Shown here: positions 36,075 to 46,751 of the stretch, piece after piece | Numbering within the stretch: the stretch's first letter is position 1 | Layout: every line of letters starts with the position of its first letter | Source: Stentor roeselii | Lineage: Eukaryota; Ciliophora; Heterotrichea; Heterotrichida; Stentoridae | Reading direction: 5' to 3' | DNA: 51,137 nt | NCBI GenBank assembly: GCA_006503475.1 | Contig: RSEH01000307.1 | Span: 1 to 51,137 of the forward strand | Notes under the pieces: generated by a model | Seen by the model: only the letters and a program-made list of their open reading frames with translations | Told to the model about the DNA's origin: nothing | Database searches by the model: none | Made by a program: the position numbers and the translations under genes

Positions 36075-36212
36075 TTAAGCAAAGCTGAGTAATATTAATA
36101 GAAGGTTTTGCATCAGAAATGAATTATGGATAGATGTTACTTTCAACAAATTGTTATGTGAACAAGTATAAAGGTTTTCAAGTTTGTTTTGAAGTAATTC
36201 TTCCATATAAAT

Positions 36213-36857
36213 ATGATATGGACTCTTGAAAAAAAATACCTGATGCTTCAAATCATAACATTTGGAATAATTTTCATTCTTCTGCTAATCTCCCAATACA
36301 CAAAAGAATGGTTCCATTTTTCCAAAAACTCATCCTGCAGCTGGAAAGGAAACTTCGAAGAAATCTATTCAAGCGACTGCTACACTCACAAAAGCTACTC
36401 AAGTTCCAAATGCCAATCAAAGTGCAACTGTTGCCATTCAAACAATTTAGCCTCTCTGACAGATTTAAAAGGTAATACAGTCTGTATATATGCAAACTTT
36501 ATCCTAATAATAATCTGGGTCTTTACTGTAATAATTCTAAACCTGGTAAAAATCGGGTTTCCTTTCAGGTACTACTGGAAAGTTTACAGCGTGATTTTCT
36601 TGACATTCGGCATCATTTCTTGTTTTTTATCAGGAAACTCTCACCCAGAGAAGGTGGAACTGAAGAAAGGGTACATTTTTAGAATTACTGTAATTCTTAT
36701 CTTTTACTCGATTGGATTGGCTCATTTGGTTTATGGATGTCGGCTGATCTGGAATGGAAGGGATAATTTGGTTCAACAGGAACAACCAAGAGAAATGGAG
36801 AGTCCTTTAAGACCACCTGAATGCACTAATGGGCCTGAAGAAGTCGCGATAAACTAA
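36213..36857 (+). CDS. Four-span membrane protein with Cys-rich loop
   Basis: A 214-residue protein with hydrophobic segments at about 10-28, 92-111, 123-139 and 154-176. The first extracellular loop is rich in cysteine (SSSKCQSKCNCC). The topology is like claudin/tetraspan proteins, without a family signature I can confirm. A short acidic tail follows. The ATG comes after ATATAAAT. Confidence 0.7.
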   Translation: MIWTLEKKYLMLQIITFGIIFILLLISQYTKEWFHFSKNSSCSWKGNFEEIYSSDCYTHKSYSSSKCQSKCNCCHSNNLASLTDLKGNTVCIYANFILIIIWVFTVIILNLVKIGFPFRYYWKVYSVIFLTFGIISCFLSGNSHPEKVELKKGYIFRITVILIFYSIGLAHLVYGCRLIWNGRDNLVQQEQPREMESPLRPPECTNGPEEVAIN

Positions 36858-36869
36858 TAGATACAGCAA

Positions 36870-37517
36870 CTATTTTAGGTTAAACATTAGTCCTTTGTAA
36901 GCGCTGCATAAACCCCATGTACCGAACTTTGTCATGTCTTTGAAAGTGTTTTCATCGATTTTGTTGATCATCTCTTCTAGCATCTTCCATGATGACTCAA
37001 AGTTTGGGCTTTTGTCTTTAAGCATGTATGTCTCAGTGCAAACAAATAGTTTGCCGACTGAAAACCTTTTCGCGTACCATTCAAGACCTGCTGATTCGTC
37101 TCCAAGGACTTCGCAAATTGTGTTCATATTATTGAAAAGATTTTCATAGGTTGACAGAACATTGTGAGGCTGTAGTCCTAAAATCATAGCGTCTTTCCAG
37201 TTCGGCATATATTCGATTTCATATGAAAGTCGTCTTTGAATGACATGAAACAACTGCTCATCAAACGGTTTTCCTTGAATATCTCGAAGCTGAACTTCAA
37301 CAGCAAGACGATTTTCCCAGTCTTTCATGAGTTCTTCAGCGATCTCGACAATACCATTGGGGAAAAAGCCTCTACTTGCTGCCTAGCTAATGATCACTGG
37401 AGATATTCCCTTGTTTTGGCAGGCCTGCACTAAAACCTTGTCACTCCATCCTAAAGTTTTCACTAAATCTTTGCAAATATTTGAGATTTGTGTCTTTACT
37501 GGATGGACTGAGGCCAT
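36870..37517 (-). CDS. COQ9: COQ9-like ubiquinone biosynthesis protein
   Basis: A 210-residue protein after removing the intron at 37383-37397; exon 1 is 40 codons. COQ9 binds lipid and presents substrate to COQ7 in mitochondrial ubiquinone synthesis. The family pattern is visible: LGWSDKVLVQACQNKGISP, RGFFPNGIVEIAEE, and late LEWYAKRFSVGKLFVCTETYML with DKSPNFESSWKMLEE. There is no obvious long targeting sequence. The convergent tetraspan gene ends 12 bp away. Confidence 0.85.
37383..37397 (-). other. 15-nt intron (COQ9)
   Basis: GTGATCATTAGCTAG, phase 0, with an in-frame TAG at its end. Splicing joins GISP to AASRGFFPNG in the COQ9 frame. It begins GTG rather than GTA. Confidence 0.9.
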
Positions 37518-37727
37518 TTTATGATTATCAGTAAATCAAATATTTGAAGTGATTCTGACGATATAATAAGCTAGTCTAAATAATTATGATTTTTACTGAT
37601 GATAGAAAATAGATTTTTTTATTAAAATTACTAAAAACTCATCAGATATACTCTTGAAATAAAATATACAAAGCTCTTTTGTATTAAAACTTAATTTTGA
37701 ATAATATTAAAATAACCCAAAACTGGT

Positions 37728-39377
37728 TCAAAGATGCTGATCCATGAAAGAAAGCACCGAAAAATTCCCAAGATGCTGAGTATTAGTAAAAATAGAAACG
37801 TTTGTATTATTTTGCTTTGACGTTTCCCTTGTACCAGTAGCAGGAGGACTATAAAACTGATTATCAATTCCAGGTACATACTTATGAAAAGACCTCGCAA
37901 CAGGAATCCATCTTTTCAACTCTTTTCCCTTATCCTGAACCTTCTGCAGATTGACAGCTTTAACCCTAATCTTCTTCCTCCTCATTTTCGGTGGTTCACT
38001 TTCTTCCATCCTTCTACATTTCTGGTTAAACTGTGCTTTAATAGCAAAAGACTGAGTAGAAGCCAGATACCTTTCAGAGCCAATTGCCGATTTGACGAGT
38101 TTTTTCGTGTCATACTCTTGCATGGTCTGTGAAAAGTCAGTTAAAGACTCGTAGTGATGCCAGTACTCGAACCTCGAAGTCTTTATCTTCGGCGAGTTGA
38201 TGATGAAAGTTCTTTTCCGAGGCGGGTTTTCCCTGGAAGCTGGCCTGGACTTCGCAACGATTGAAACTGTGGACTGCATCAACTTGCTTCGAACTTCCGG
38301 CTGGTGACTTGGAAGCGGCTTGTTTTCCATCACTGGAGCGGCTGACGTGATCCGAGGCTTGGGGATGCCGTGGGCGAGTTTTCCTTTGTCCACCAGGTAC
38401 TTGATTCGATTTTGGATCATTGCCTGGATTCTTTCAGACTCTTTGAAAATCTTTTCTTCCTCGATTCTTTCTTTGTTTTCATCTGAATTAACACCTTTTT
38501 CAATGTTTTCTTCTTCGTGCACCTCGTTTTCAAATTCTTTTTTCATTGAAGGAAGGTTGCCCCCGATGCTTGCCAGGTACTTTTCAAAGGCTTCTTTATT
38601 TTGCTTCGCGATTCGGATTCTTTTGATTCTTTGAATTTTCTGCTTCAACATCCTGATGTTGAGTTTTTTTCTTCGCCAGACTTTTTTGATTGTGAGAATT
38701 GCGAGGTTTTCTTTTAATTCCTGCATTCTTCTCTGTCTGAACTGAAGAAATCGTAGATGTGCCAGTCGATGTTTACTGAAAAAAATAGGAATGCAAGATC
38801 GGATGAATTTTTCGCATTCGTTTTTGAGTTTTTCCAGGTATTCTGAGTAGGCCTGCTGGAAGATGATGATTTTTTTATAGAAAAGGTGACGTCGATAAGC
38901 CTTTTGAAGTTTGATGGTCGCCTAAGTGGGTGTTACTGGAACGGTGTTGATTCCAAGAGTCAACATGCACATATCGGTCTGTCCTCGCAATGTGTGGATT
39001 TCGAGACTTGTTTTGAATTCTTTTATTTTCAGGATCGTGTCAGTGTACTTCGAACGGACCAGGCAACCTTTGAGGATTCTTTGAATTGTCACTGCTGCTG
39101 AAGTTTCTTGAACTTTTTTTAATTCGTATAATTCCAGCTGCTTTTCCACGATTTTTTGCCATCGGTCTTTTAGTCTTACTTGCTTTCTGATCTTTTTCGT
39201 GATTAAGCTTTGAGATTCTAGTCTTTTTTCTTTTTCATTTAACGATGACTTGATTTTCTCTGACTTTTCCTTCTGCTGCACTCGGTGGGTTAAGGTCGTG
39301 TCAGACAGCAAGAAACTGATGACTTTCGTGGTCTGATAAAGCGACTTCCTGCAATTTTTTTCCTTAGAACTGCTCAT
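37728..39377 (-). CDS. IQ-motif protein
   Basis: A 544-residue protein after removal of the intron at 38922-38936. Basic helices carry IQ motifs: VTIQRILKGCLVRSK (97-111), ATIKLQKAYRRHLFYKK directly after the intron, and a weaker LTIKKVWRRKK near residue 225. IQ motifs bind calmodulin or EF-hand light chains such as centrins. The C-terminal half is basic and unstructured-looking. It ends with TGA, rare here. The ankyrin-like gene ends 12 bp upstream on the same strand. Confidence 0.8.
38922..38936 (-). other. 15-nt intron (IQ protein)
   Basis: GTAACACCCACTTAG, phase 0, with an in-frame TAG. The frame continues after it for 397 codons with an IQ motif immediately downstream. Confidence 0.92.
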
Positions 39378-39389
39378 TAATCTATTAAC

Positions 39390-40433
39390 TTAATTGTTAC
39401 CCAAACCTTCTGAAAGGCTTTCATTGAAGTTTGTAGTCCGCAGCTCAGGAAACATGTGAAGAAAGTCGAAATGTTTACTTGAATCAAGGTCGTGACTTGC
39501 AAGATTCAGTGATCTGCTCATGACTTCTTTTTCCAGTTCTTCAAGGTCCACTTCAATGTTGTGACTTTTCAGCAACTTTTGAAAATATTCTAAAGTTTTT
39601 AAGTCTTTTATGACCAGCAATGTTTCTTGGTAGTTGTAAAGGTAGTCAACCTTCACCTGCTCACAAAGGTACTGAAACATGTAAAAATAGTCAGGGTTCC
39701 AAGAATTTCTATTAAAAAAAGATGCGCAAAGGACTTGCAGGATGTTTTCATTGTAATAGTTTAGAATTGAAAAATCGGAGAGTTGGTTTGATGCTAAAAA
39801 TTTCATCATTTTGTAGTGACCTCCTCTACAAGCAAGAAAAGCGCAATTTTCACCTGTTTTTTCATGTCGGCTACAAAAATCGAGCTCGTCTGGCAAGAAA
39901 TTCGAATTTTTACAGAAGTTTTGAATTGACTTGACGACTGAAATATTTCCCATGAAACAAGCGATTTGGACTGGAGAGTAAAACTTTCCTACAAAAATGT
40001 TCGAGTCTCCTGTTATTGAATGTCTTGGGAAAATGGACTTTGTCTTCGGGAGGCTGAAGAATTTTTCACAGTAGTAGTTGAAGAATAAGGAATGGTTTTG
40101 AGAACAGATTATGTGCAAACCGGAAATTTTGAAGTTGGAAAACATATTCTCCATTATTTGAGGGTCGGCTCCTAGCTTCTCGTGTAAACATTTGAACATC
40201 TTTAGGTTGCCCAGGACTAAAGCTAAGGCTAAGGCGTTCAGCTCATAATTTGGGTTGTCGTTTAAGAAGAAAGTGATGAAGTCTACTTTAATCTTTTGGT
40301 TTGGAAATTTTTGTTGTAATAGGGACAGTTGGATTTGAAATCTTTGGGTTGCTCCTTCTTTTATACAGAGCGCTAAGCTTCTTTTTAGTGAATTGAAGTC
40401 TTGACTTTTTTGGCTAGGCTCACAGCATCCCAT
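39390..40433 (-). CDS. Ankyrin-like protein with acylation motif
   Basis: A 347-residue protein. MGCCEPSQ at the N-terminus fits dual myristoylation and palmitoylation. Degenerate ankyrin-like helices are visible: ELNALALALVLGNLKMFKCLHE, YSPVQIACFMGNISVVKSI and NCAFLACRGGHYKMMKFL. No catalytic signature is seen, so it is probably a membrane-tethered scaffold. Confidence 0.6.
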   Translation of the reverse strand: MGCCEPSQKSQDFNSLKRSLALCIKEGATQRFQIQLSLLQQKFPNQKIKVDFITFFLNDNPNYELNALALALVLGNLKMFKCLHEKLGADPQIMENMFSNFKISGLHIICSQNHSLFFNYYCEKFFSLPKTKSIFPRHSITGDSNIFVGKFYSPVQIACFMGNISVVKSIQNFCKNSNFLPDELDFCSRHEKTGENCAFLACRGGHYKMMKFLASNQLSDFSILNYYNENILQVLCASFFNRNSWNPDYFYMFQYLCEQVKVDYLYNYQETLLVIKDLKTLEYFQKLLKSHNIEVDLEELEKEVMSRSLNLASHDLDSSKHFDFLHMFPELRTTNFNESLSEGLGNN

Positions 40434-40799
40434 CTATTAATTATTCATTTAGGATCAACGTAATTATCAATATGCTATTATACTAAACAAATTGCCATTA
40501 AAAGACAAAGCTTGGACCAAGGTTATGTTATCTCTTGGAAGTTTAGCCGAAAAAATATACAGCTTCTTAAAGATTTAAAAAATCCTAAATTTAGACTATT
40601 AATATCTTGTTGAAGTTAAAGCGATGAGTCTTATTAATGTTAGAAAATTTGTTATTTATTTTGATATCTCTTAAGAAGTTTTTCAAGGTAATTAAAATAT
40701 TGTTTGTGCCTTTGAATTTCGGTTTTTAGGCTTCGAGAAGACTAAGCTTAAAACAAATTAGTCCACGATATAGATGTGAGAATATGTAATCTTTACTAC
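40434..40799. other. Intergenic stretch
   Basis: AT-rich, with stops in all frames; I see no gene, repeat or RNA in these 366 bp. Confidence 0.6.
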
Positions 40800-42212
40800 C
40801 TAACTAGGAACATCAGGAATAATTTCAACCATCTCAACAAAGCTCAAATCTTCTTTCCTATTCCTAAGACAAATAATCAGGATTGCAACCAAGACCAATA
40901 TTAAAGCAGCAGAAGTGACTAAAATGATAACCTTAACAGAATGTCCATTATCCTTAACTTTGAAGTCCAAATCACAAGAAAATCCCTTTTCAAGTTCTCC
41001 CTTAGGCCAGAAGTACCCAGTAACATTAGCAACATGTGAATGACTGAAAATGATGAGTTCAATATTCACTTTTTGGTCAGGTGCAAGGTTAGGAATTTCA
41101 ACAAAAATCGCTTTGCCAACAATTCTAACCTTATTCTCAGAAACCATCTTGAATTCAAAAGTTGAGTTTCCAACTGATATAACTAATTCCTTGCTAAATT
41201 CCATCGCGAGTCCCAAGTTTTGAATTTCAATCAGCACATTGCGCCCTTGGTTACTAGCTTGAGCAACCAAATTGCTAGTTGTATGATTGTAAATCACTTC
41301 AAAAGGTTTCAGATGAGACTTCAGAATTTCTTCAATTATTTCTCTTTGAGGATTGAAATTATAGATCTGCTGTGGTCCTATTTCAACTTCGATTGTGAAG
41401 ATTCCAAGACTGAAGACGTAGTCCATGAAGGACCCGTTCGCGTTTAACTTATGCAGCTCCTGGACTGAGCCGAAACTAAAGTCTTTAGGAAGAGTACCTT
41501 TGATGATATTGTAAAGAGACTGATGCGATGACGGGAAGTCCGAGATCGATTTCTCGATGAACTCTGTAGGCCGAATGTACCTATCTCCAAAAGAATGATA
41601 AGAAATCACTGAGTCGAACTGATAAATCTCCAGCAGATCTTTAATCGCTTGAGTTTCGAGTTCAGAAAATGCGCTTTCTCCTCGATACTCTTCAGAGCAA
41701 GGGTTGTCTGAACTGCCTTTGTTGTCATATCCCCATTTGTATCCGTAGTTTCGGTTAAGGTCGACGCCTCGTTCTCGGATGGAGCAGCTGTTGGGCCTCA
41801 TGTTTTTACGGATTTCTAAGATTTTTTTATTGGACTTGTATTCTTGGCAAATCGCTGCAAGACCTTCGACGTTCAGCACAGGGATGAAGATTATTTCACG
41901 GTTGTTCAGGTTTAAAGCCAGGACATGCTCGAGTAGGAAGAAAACTTGAGTCATTGAAATCAACTCTCTCGCATGATGACCTCCTATTATCAGCATTCGA
42001 GGCTTGTGAGGATTAATCAGCTTGAGGCCTAAGATGTCGCTGTTTAAGTGGGTCTTTCCTATTGTCAAGAGTTCTAGATTTTTATGTTTTTTGGAGTAAT
42101 TTCGCATCATTTCGGTGATTTCGTCGAGAGTCAGGTAACCTTCTAGTGAACCTTTGAATAGCTCTTCGCTGAGAACTGATAGCAAAGGGAGAAGGAGTAT
42201 GATTGACATCAT
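40800..42212 (-). CDS. M14 zinc carboxypeptidase, membrane-anchored
   Basis: A 470-residue protein with an N-terminal signal peptide (about 1-16) and a single C-terminal span near 430-450. The metallocarboxypeptidase domain has HHAREL with zinc ligands His80 and Glu83, the substrate Arg in NMRPN (139), DLNRNY (151-156), the third zinc ligand His206 in SYHSFG, and catalytic Glu in TIEVE (about 275). All key residues are present. It should trim C-terminal residues in the secretory or endosomal lumen or at the cell surface. A beta-rich domain lies between the catalytic part and the span. Confidence 0.93.
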   Translation of the reverse strand: MMSIILLLPLLSVLSEELFKGSLEGYLTLDEITEMMRNYSKKHKNLELLTIGKTHLNSDILGLKLINPHKPRMLIIGGHHARELISMTQVFFLLEHVLALNLNNREIIFIPVLNVEGLAAICQEYKSNKKILEIRKNMRPNSCSIRERGVDLNRNYGYKWGYDNKGSSDNPCSEEYRGESAFSELETQAIKDLLEIYQFDSVISYHSFGDRYIRPTEFIEKSISDFPSSHQSLYNIIKGTLPKDFSFGSVQELHKLNANGSFMDYVFSLGIFTIEVEIGPQQIYNFNPQREIIEEILKSHLKPFEVIYNHTTSNLVAQASNQGRNVLIEIQNLGLAMEFSKELVISVGNSTFEFKMVSENKVRIVGKAIFVEIPNLAPDQKVNIELIIFSHSHVANVTGYFWPKGELEKGFSCDLDFKVKDNGHSVKVIILVTSAALILVLVAILIICLRNRKEDLSFVEMVEIIPDVPS

Positions 42213-42500
42213 TTTAGGATTTATGAGGTGAATGACTTATGATGAAAAGATAAATTTGATATTCATCAGCTTAAATTAACAGGTTGATAAGATTCAGCTG
42301 AAGATTTTAAGTTTTTGAAATTTGATCAGATTAAATAAAATTGATTAAAAACAGTTGAGAATCATCTTTTTTTCATGGATATTTAAACTTACTGAATTGT
42401 AATGAGGATATAAGTTAAAACAAATTACATAATTTATCAAACTCTTTAACATTCATCTTAATATATGATCTATTAACTAGTTAGTAATTATTCTTGGGCT

Positions 42501-44690
42501 TTATGAAATTCCTTTATTTGCCAAAATGCTTAGACATTTTGAAAATGTTAGCTTGTCTATTTTTTCATTCGCTAGTAATAACTTTAAAAAATCCTTAGTT
42601 TCTCTGGAGAACCTGAGCCTATCGATATCTTTATAAAGAATTTTCAGGTCTTGATTATGTCTATAAGATTTATAGGTGAGAGATTGATAAAGTATTATTC
42701 CCAATGAAAAAATTTCTGATTTTTCTATATCATGATTGATAATAACTTGCTTTTCAGAAGATAAATCGCTGTTTGCACCTTGATTATAAATACAAATTTC
42801 ATCAAAATCTGTACCTTTGATGAAAGAATTACTGAAATTGATGAGTTTTAGATTCCAGTTGTGTCCATAAAACTTGACAGCAATATTTCGAGGATTGATA
42901 TCATTATGATAAATTCCTTTTTTAGCCATTGTTGCATAAGAATTTAGTAAAGAAAAAGCCAACTTCAAAAAGAAATTTTCATTTTCTTTAAGTATCTGAA
43001 TATTTTGTTGATCTATAAGTTCCAATAAAGTACTTTCATACCTATCCATTATTAGCATCAATGAATTATCCTTATATGCTGTTCCATAGTATTTAATAAA
43101 ACAGTTACTTTCGTTAGATAATTTTGAGAGATTCCTATATATTTTTATTTCTTTTTTTATTGTATCTGGTATTTGATCCCCATTTTCGATGTTATAGATT
43201 TTGATGCAAATATCGTTTCCTTGATAAACTGCTTTTTCGATAAAAAATTTTAATCCATTTGAATCACTTTCATAAACTTTCTCACTTCTGTTCGTTATAT
43301 CTATCACACTGATATTTAGTTCCAAATCAGGATGATCAAATCCCTGCATTATTTTAATGTTTTCTGTTCTATCTTTCTTGTTTTTAGTATATGGTATATC
43401 TGATCTGCTTGAACTTCTCTTTAGTAAATATTTTTGCTTAGGTTTTTTACAAACCAAACCTTTAGTAATCTGATTTTCTAGAGCTTTCTGGACTTTTTCA
43501 AATATATCAAAATTTTCGTATTTTTGAGGAGTTTTTGATTTTATTTTGTTTGTATTTTGAAGTCTCTCAGGACTTTTAATAGATATTTCCTCCGAGTTTT
43601 GAAAACTTTGGGGAATCAATAATGAGGTTTTTTTATCCTGAATTTTTTCTGGACTTGAATAATTTATCTTGGAAATGATTAGATTGTTTTCTGATAATTC
43701 GTGTAAATTTCTTTTCGAAAGTGGAGGCTTTTTAGAGATCTGCGACAGCTGCTTATCTCCATTTAGGGGTATTATATTAGTAAGGATGACTTGGTCTTTA
43801 TTTTGTGGTATCTGTTTGATTGGTAAATTTATTTTGCTATTTTCAGTGCATTTAAAATCTAACTTGACTAAACCTAATCTATATATTGTTTACTCTTTTT
43901 GCTTGAAAGATTGATCTTTTGAACGAAATGAATTTTTTAACAGGAAATCCTCACTGGATGACTTTCTTAGCATAGAATTATGTTTATTAATGCTTTTTCT
44001 TAAATCTTTGTTGATTTCTATGTTTTTTTCGTTGGGATTGAGAGAATTATTTCTTTCAGTATGGCTGATATGATTATTTTCGAAAAGATGCTTTCTTTCA
44101 TCAAAATCTATTTTCTCTTTATTCATTTCAAGAGAGGATTTTACTTTATAATTCATTAACTTACCTTCCTTATTTTGTAATTCAGATTTTAGAGATTTTA
44201 TCAAAATGGTTTGTTTTGTTATTTTATAGTCTTTTTCTTTTAGTGACTTATTCATTTCATCAATTATTTCCTCTTTTTCTCTGATTATCTTTAAGTTACC
44301 TTCAAGGTTTTTTTTCAACTCCTCTATTTCAAATGATGGAGATAAATCCATAGGTAGTGAAATCAATTCAATTTGCTCTAATATATAATCAATTCTTTTC
44401 TTATCAAACCCATTCGGATAAGAATTTCTATTGATATTATAATTTTGTACTTGATTTTCTAGTTCTAGAATTGCTTGACCAGATGAAAGTCTAATAGCTT
44501 TAAAAATTCTATCTGTATCTTTAATCATTTCAGCTATGCATTTGCTGGCTTCTAATAAATTACCTGTATAAATTTCTTTTCTTAATTCATCTACTCCTCG
44601 TGAGTTGTCATGAGATTTACAGTTGAAATATGAATAGGATTTTGAAGGTACATTTTCGGCTGCATAATCTTGACTAATTAGGCTTTTCAT
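42501..44690 (-). CDS. Coiled coil-pseudokinase protein
   Basis: A 724-residue protein made of two open frames joined by a 15-nt intron at 43879-43893. The first 265 residues have a helical N-terminus and a Lys/Glu-rich coiled coil. A polar linker follows to about residue 470. The last 250 residues are a protein-kinase fold: KIYN near the ATP lysine, YHNDINPRN in place of HRDLKPEN, and INFSNS in place of DFG. Asp is replaced by Asn in the DFG position, so catalysis is doubtful. Start context is TATAAATATG. The C-terminal part is more AT-rich than other genes here. Confidence 0.8.
43879..43893 (-). other. 15-nt intron (pseudokinase gene)
   Basis: GTAAACAATATATAG, phase 2, with an in-frame TAA. 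The frame is open for 265 codons before and 459 codons after it, joining QKE to LGLVK. Confidence 0.9.
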
Positions 44691-45931
44691 ATTTATAAGG
44701 TTTAAATTTAAATCCGATTAGTTTAACAGAAAAATTTGAAATCATAAAATTTATTATAATTTCAATTAGATATTAAGAATATCGAAGTTCTTTTTGATAT
44801 TCGTTATTTATTTTTGATTCTGTACAATTTCAAAAAAACCTTGTTTTTAAGTAATTTTATAGAATATGTCTTTTTATTACAAAACAAACAACATAATTTA
44901 TATTAAGTGCATAAAGTTGATCATTTCCTTAAATTTCGTCTTTTCTTTGTTCTTAAAAATCAGCATAGCCTTTCCTTGAGCTCTAAAATATATACACATT
45001 AACCTAAATTTTTTCAAATTCTTATGTCCTGAGAAGCTTATATTCTAGGAAAATTCTAAATTAGTTTTTTTAATCTTAATTAAAAGCCAAGAACTTTTCT
45101 TTCTTCTAAAAATTGATGTCAAACAATCTCAACTATATCATTCATCATCAAATCAATATTATAAGTATTGACCCATAAATAGTTTGAAAAGATATTTCAA
45201 CTCAAAAGTCAATCATTCTAACGATTTCACTATTAATTGCAAGTCGAAAAGATTTTATTAATTAGAAACTTGATTTTTAAAATTTAGTAAAATATAGGAT
45301 TTTTTATTTTACAGAAGGCATCCAATTCAAAAGTTAAACCAAATAAAATCTCTAATGAAAAACTATATTGAAATATATTGTGCTGATACTTATGTACATC
45401 TTATTCAACTATTTAGGTTAATTGTCTGCCTTCAAAGCATCGAGATCGAAGTTTCAATCACTTCAAAGAAATTCATTCATAAACTAGTTAGCTATTTCAA
45501 TATCTTTATAATTCTTATATTCTTTAAATGTTTATATGATTTCTTCAACTTTAATAGAAGAGTGTATTTAAATTGTTCATAATCTATAATACTAAACTTC
45601 AATATCTAAATCGACTAGCCCTTCTTCCTATTTAATTTCTTTCTCTTAAATAATAATCGCGCTTTTGGCCTGAGGCCATTTGGTAAACCTTTGCTTCTTA
45701 TGACAATCTTTTTAAGAATCTCAATAGTACTAATTTTCTTCGAAATTCTGATAATTTTCCTACTGATGATCACAATCAAAATTTCCTGATCAATACCTTC
45801 TTCCCCAAGATCAAGTCCAGGTAAAGAAGTGCTTCTTCTAACCTGCTGTATGAAGATGCTGGAAACTCGGCACAAAACTTGCTGTTGTTTTCACTTTACA
45901 GTCATATTATTAAACATTACCGCCGATAACT
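44691..45931. other. AT-rich gene-poor DNA
   Basis: I see no convincing gene. Open frames of 75-86 codons (45355-45582 plus, 45615-45875 minus) have no recognisable content. The density of stops is at background level, in contrast to the packed region to the left. Confidence 0.6.
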
Positions 45932-46751
45932 ATGAGAAAAACGACTCGGCTGGTTCCTTTTAAGGCCTGCCCTATTGTTAAGATCAAGTTGCCAGAAGTG
46001 CGGCTTTTAGAGTTGTAATATCCAGAATTGTCTTAGACTGCCGCTGAAGTATCACTCTCGCAGATAATCTTCAAAAACACTACAAACTTGAAAACTTTTT
46101 GGTCGCGGCCTTCATCTGGAAAAGGCCAATCTCGTCATTTTCATGGATTTAAGGACAAGAAGACTATTTGAATCAATGCTGCTTATCAAAGCTGCTTTTT
46201 CAATTAAAGCACTGGAATCCTCGAAATTGATATTTTCGAAAATTTGTCATCTCTTTGAATGCACATGTAGTATGTAATCACTGAGGAAAGAACTACAGTC
46301 AGATGGACTTGATATTATTTACTTCTGGGTCCTCTTTTTTCCCCACCTCATCTGAAGAGTTAAAGATAATCGGCGTTCGAGATGCTGGAGTCAGAAAATT
46401 TTAAGAGACCCGAGACAAGCATGGATCTTTTTGAATAGAACCCTAAGATTAGGAAAAAGATGAAGATCAGGTAAGCCAATCAAAACAAATAACAAGTAGC
46501 AGCCAGTAGTCAAGTTTGAAGCCCTTGTCTGCGCTGATACCTCCTACTATTAACATGAAGTAAGAAGTAGTTTAAAAAATTAACCAGCTGCGTCAGCCAT
46601 TAGTGATCGAGGTGCCGTTTTTCTGAAATCTTGAAGGTCAGCATTAAGACTTGATTATCACGAACAAATTTATCCAACTTTCTTTCCATTCAAAAAGCCG
46701 CGACAGGCCTTCGAAAAACAAGTGAATCCTACAAAGATAAAAAAATTTTAA
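45932..46751 (+). pseudogene. Decayed coding-like sequence, identity unknown
   Basis: The + strand contains protein-like stretches that move between frames and are broken by many stops. One begins with an ATG at 45932 (MRKTTRLVPFKACPIVK), a middle stretch reads SAFEMLESENFKRPETSMD, and an open tail from 46633 to 46751 reads LRLDYHEQIYPTFF and PRQAFEKQVNP. The GC content is higher than its surroundings and similar to genes. I read it as the remains of one gene with accumulated indels and stops. It has no identifiable homologue by eye, and non-coding DNA cannot be excluded. Confidence 0.35.

Noticed and set aside
45355-45582. 75-codon plus-strand open frame
   Set aside because: Hydrophobic AT-driven composition with no start context, homology or neighbours that would support a gene.
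46370-46400. Possible tRNA B-box (GTTCGAGAT)
   Set aside because: The motif lacks the conserved final C, and no matching A-box or cloverleaf is visible.
45932-46751. A variant genetic code region (TAR as Gln, TGA as Trp)
   Set aside because: One frame looks tempting if stops are read through, but removing all stops opens any frame, and the stop density is about that expected by chance.
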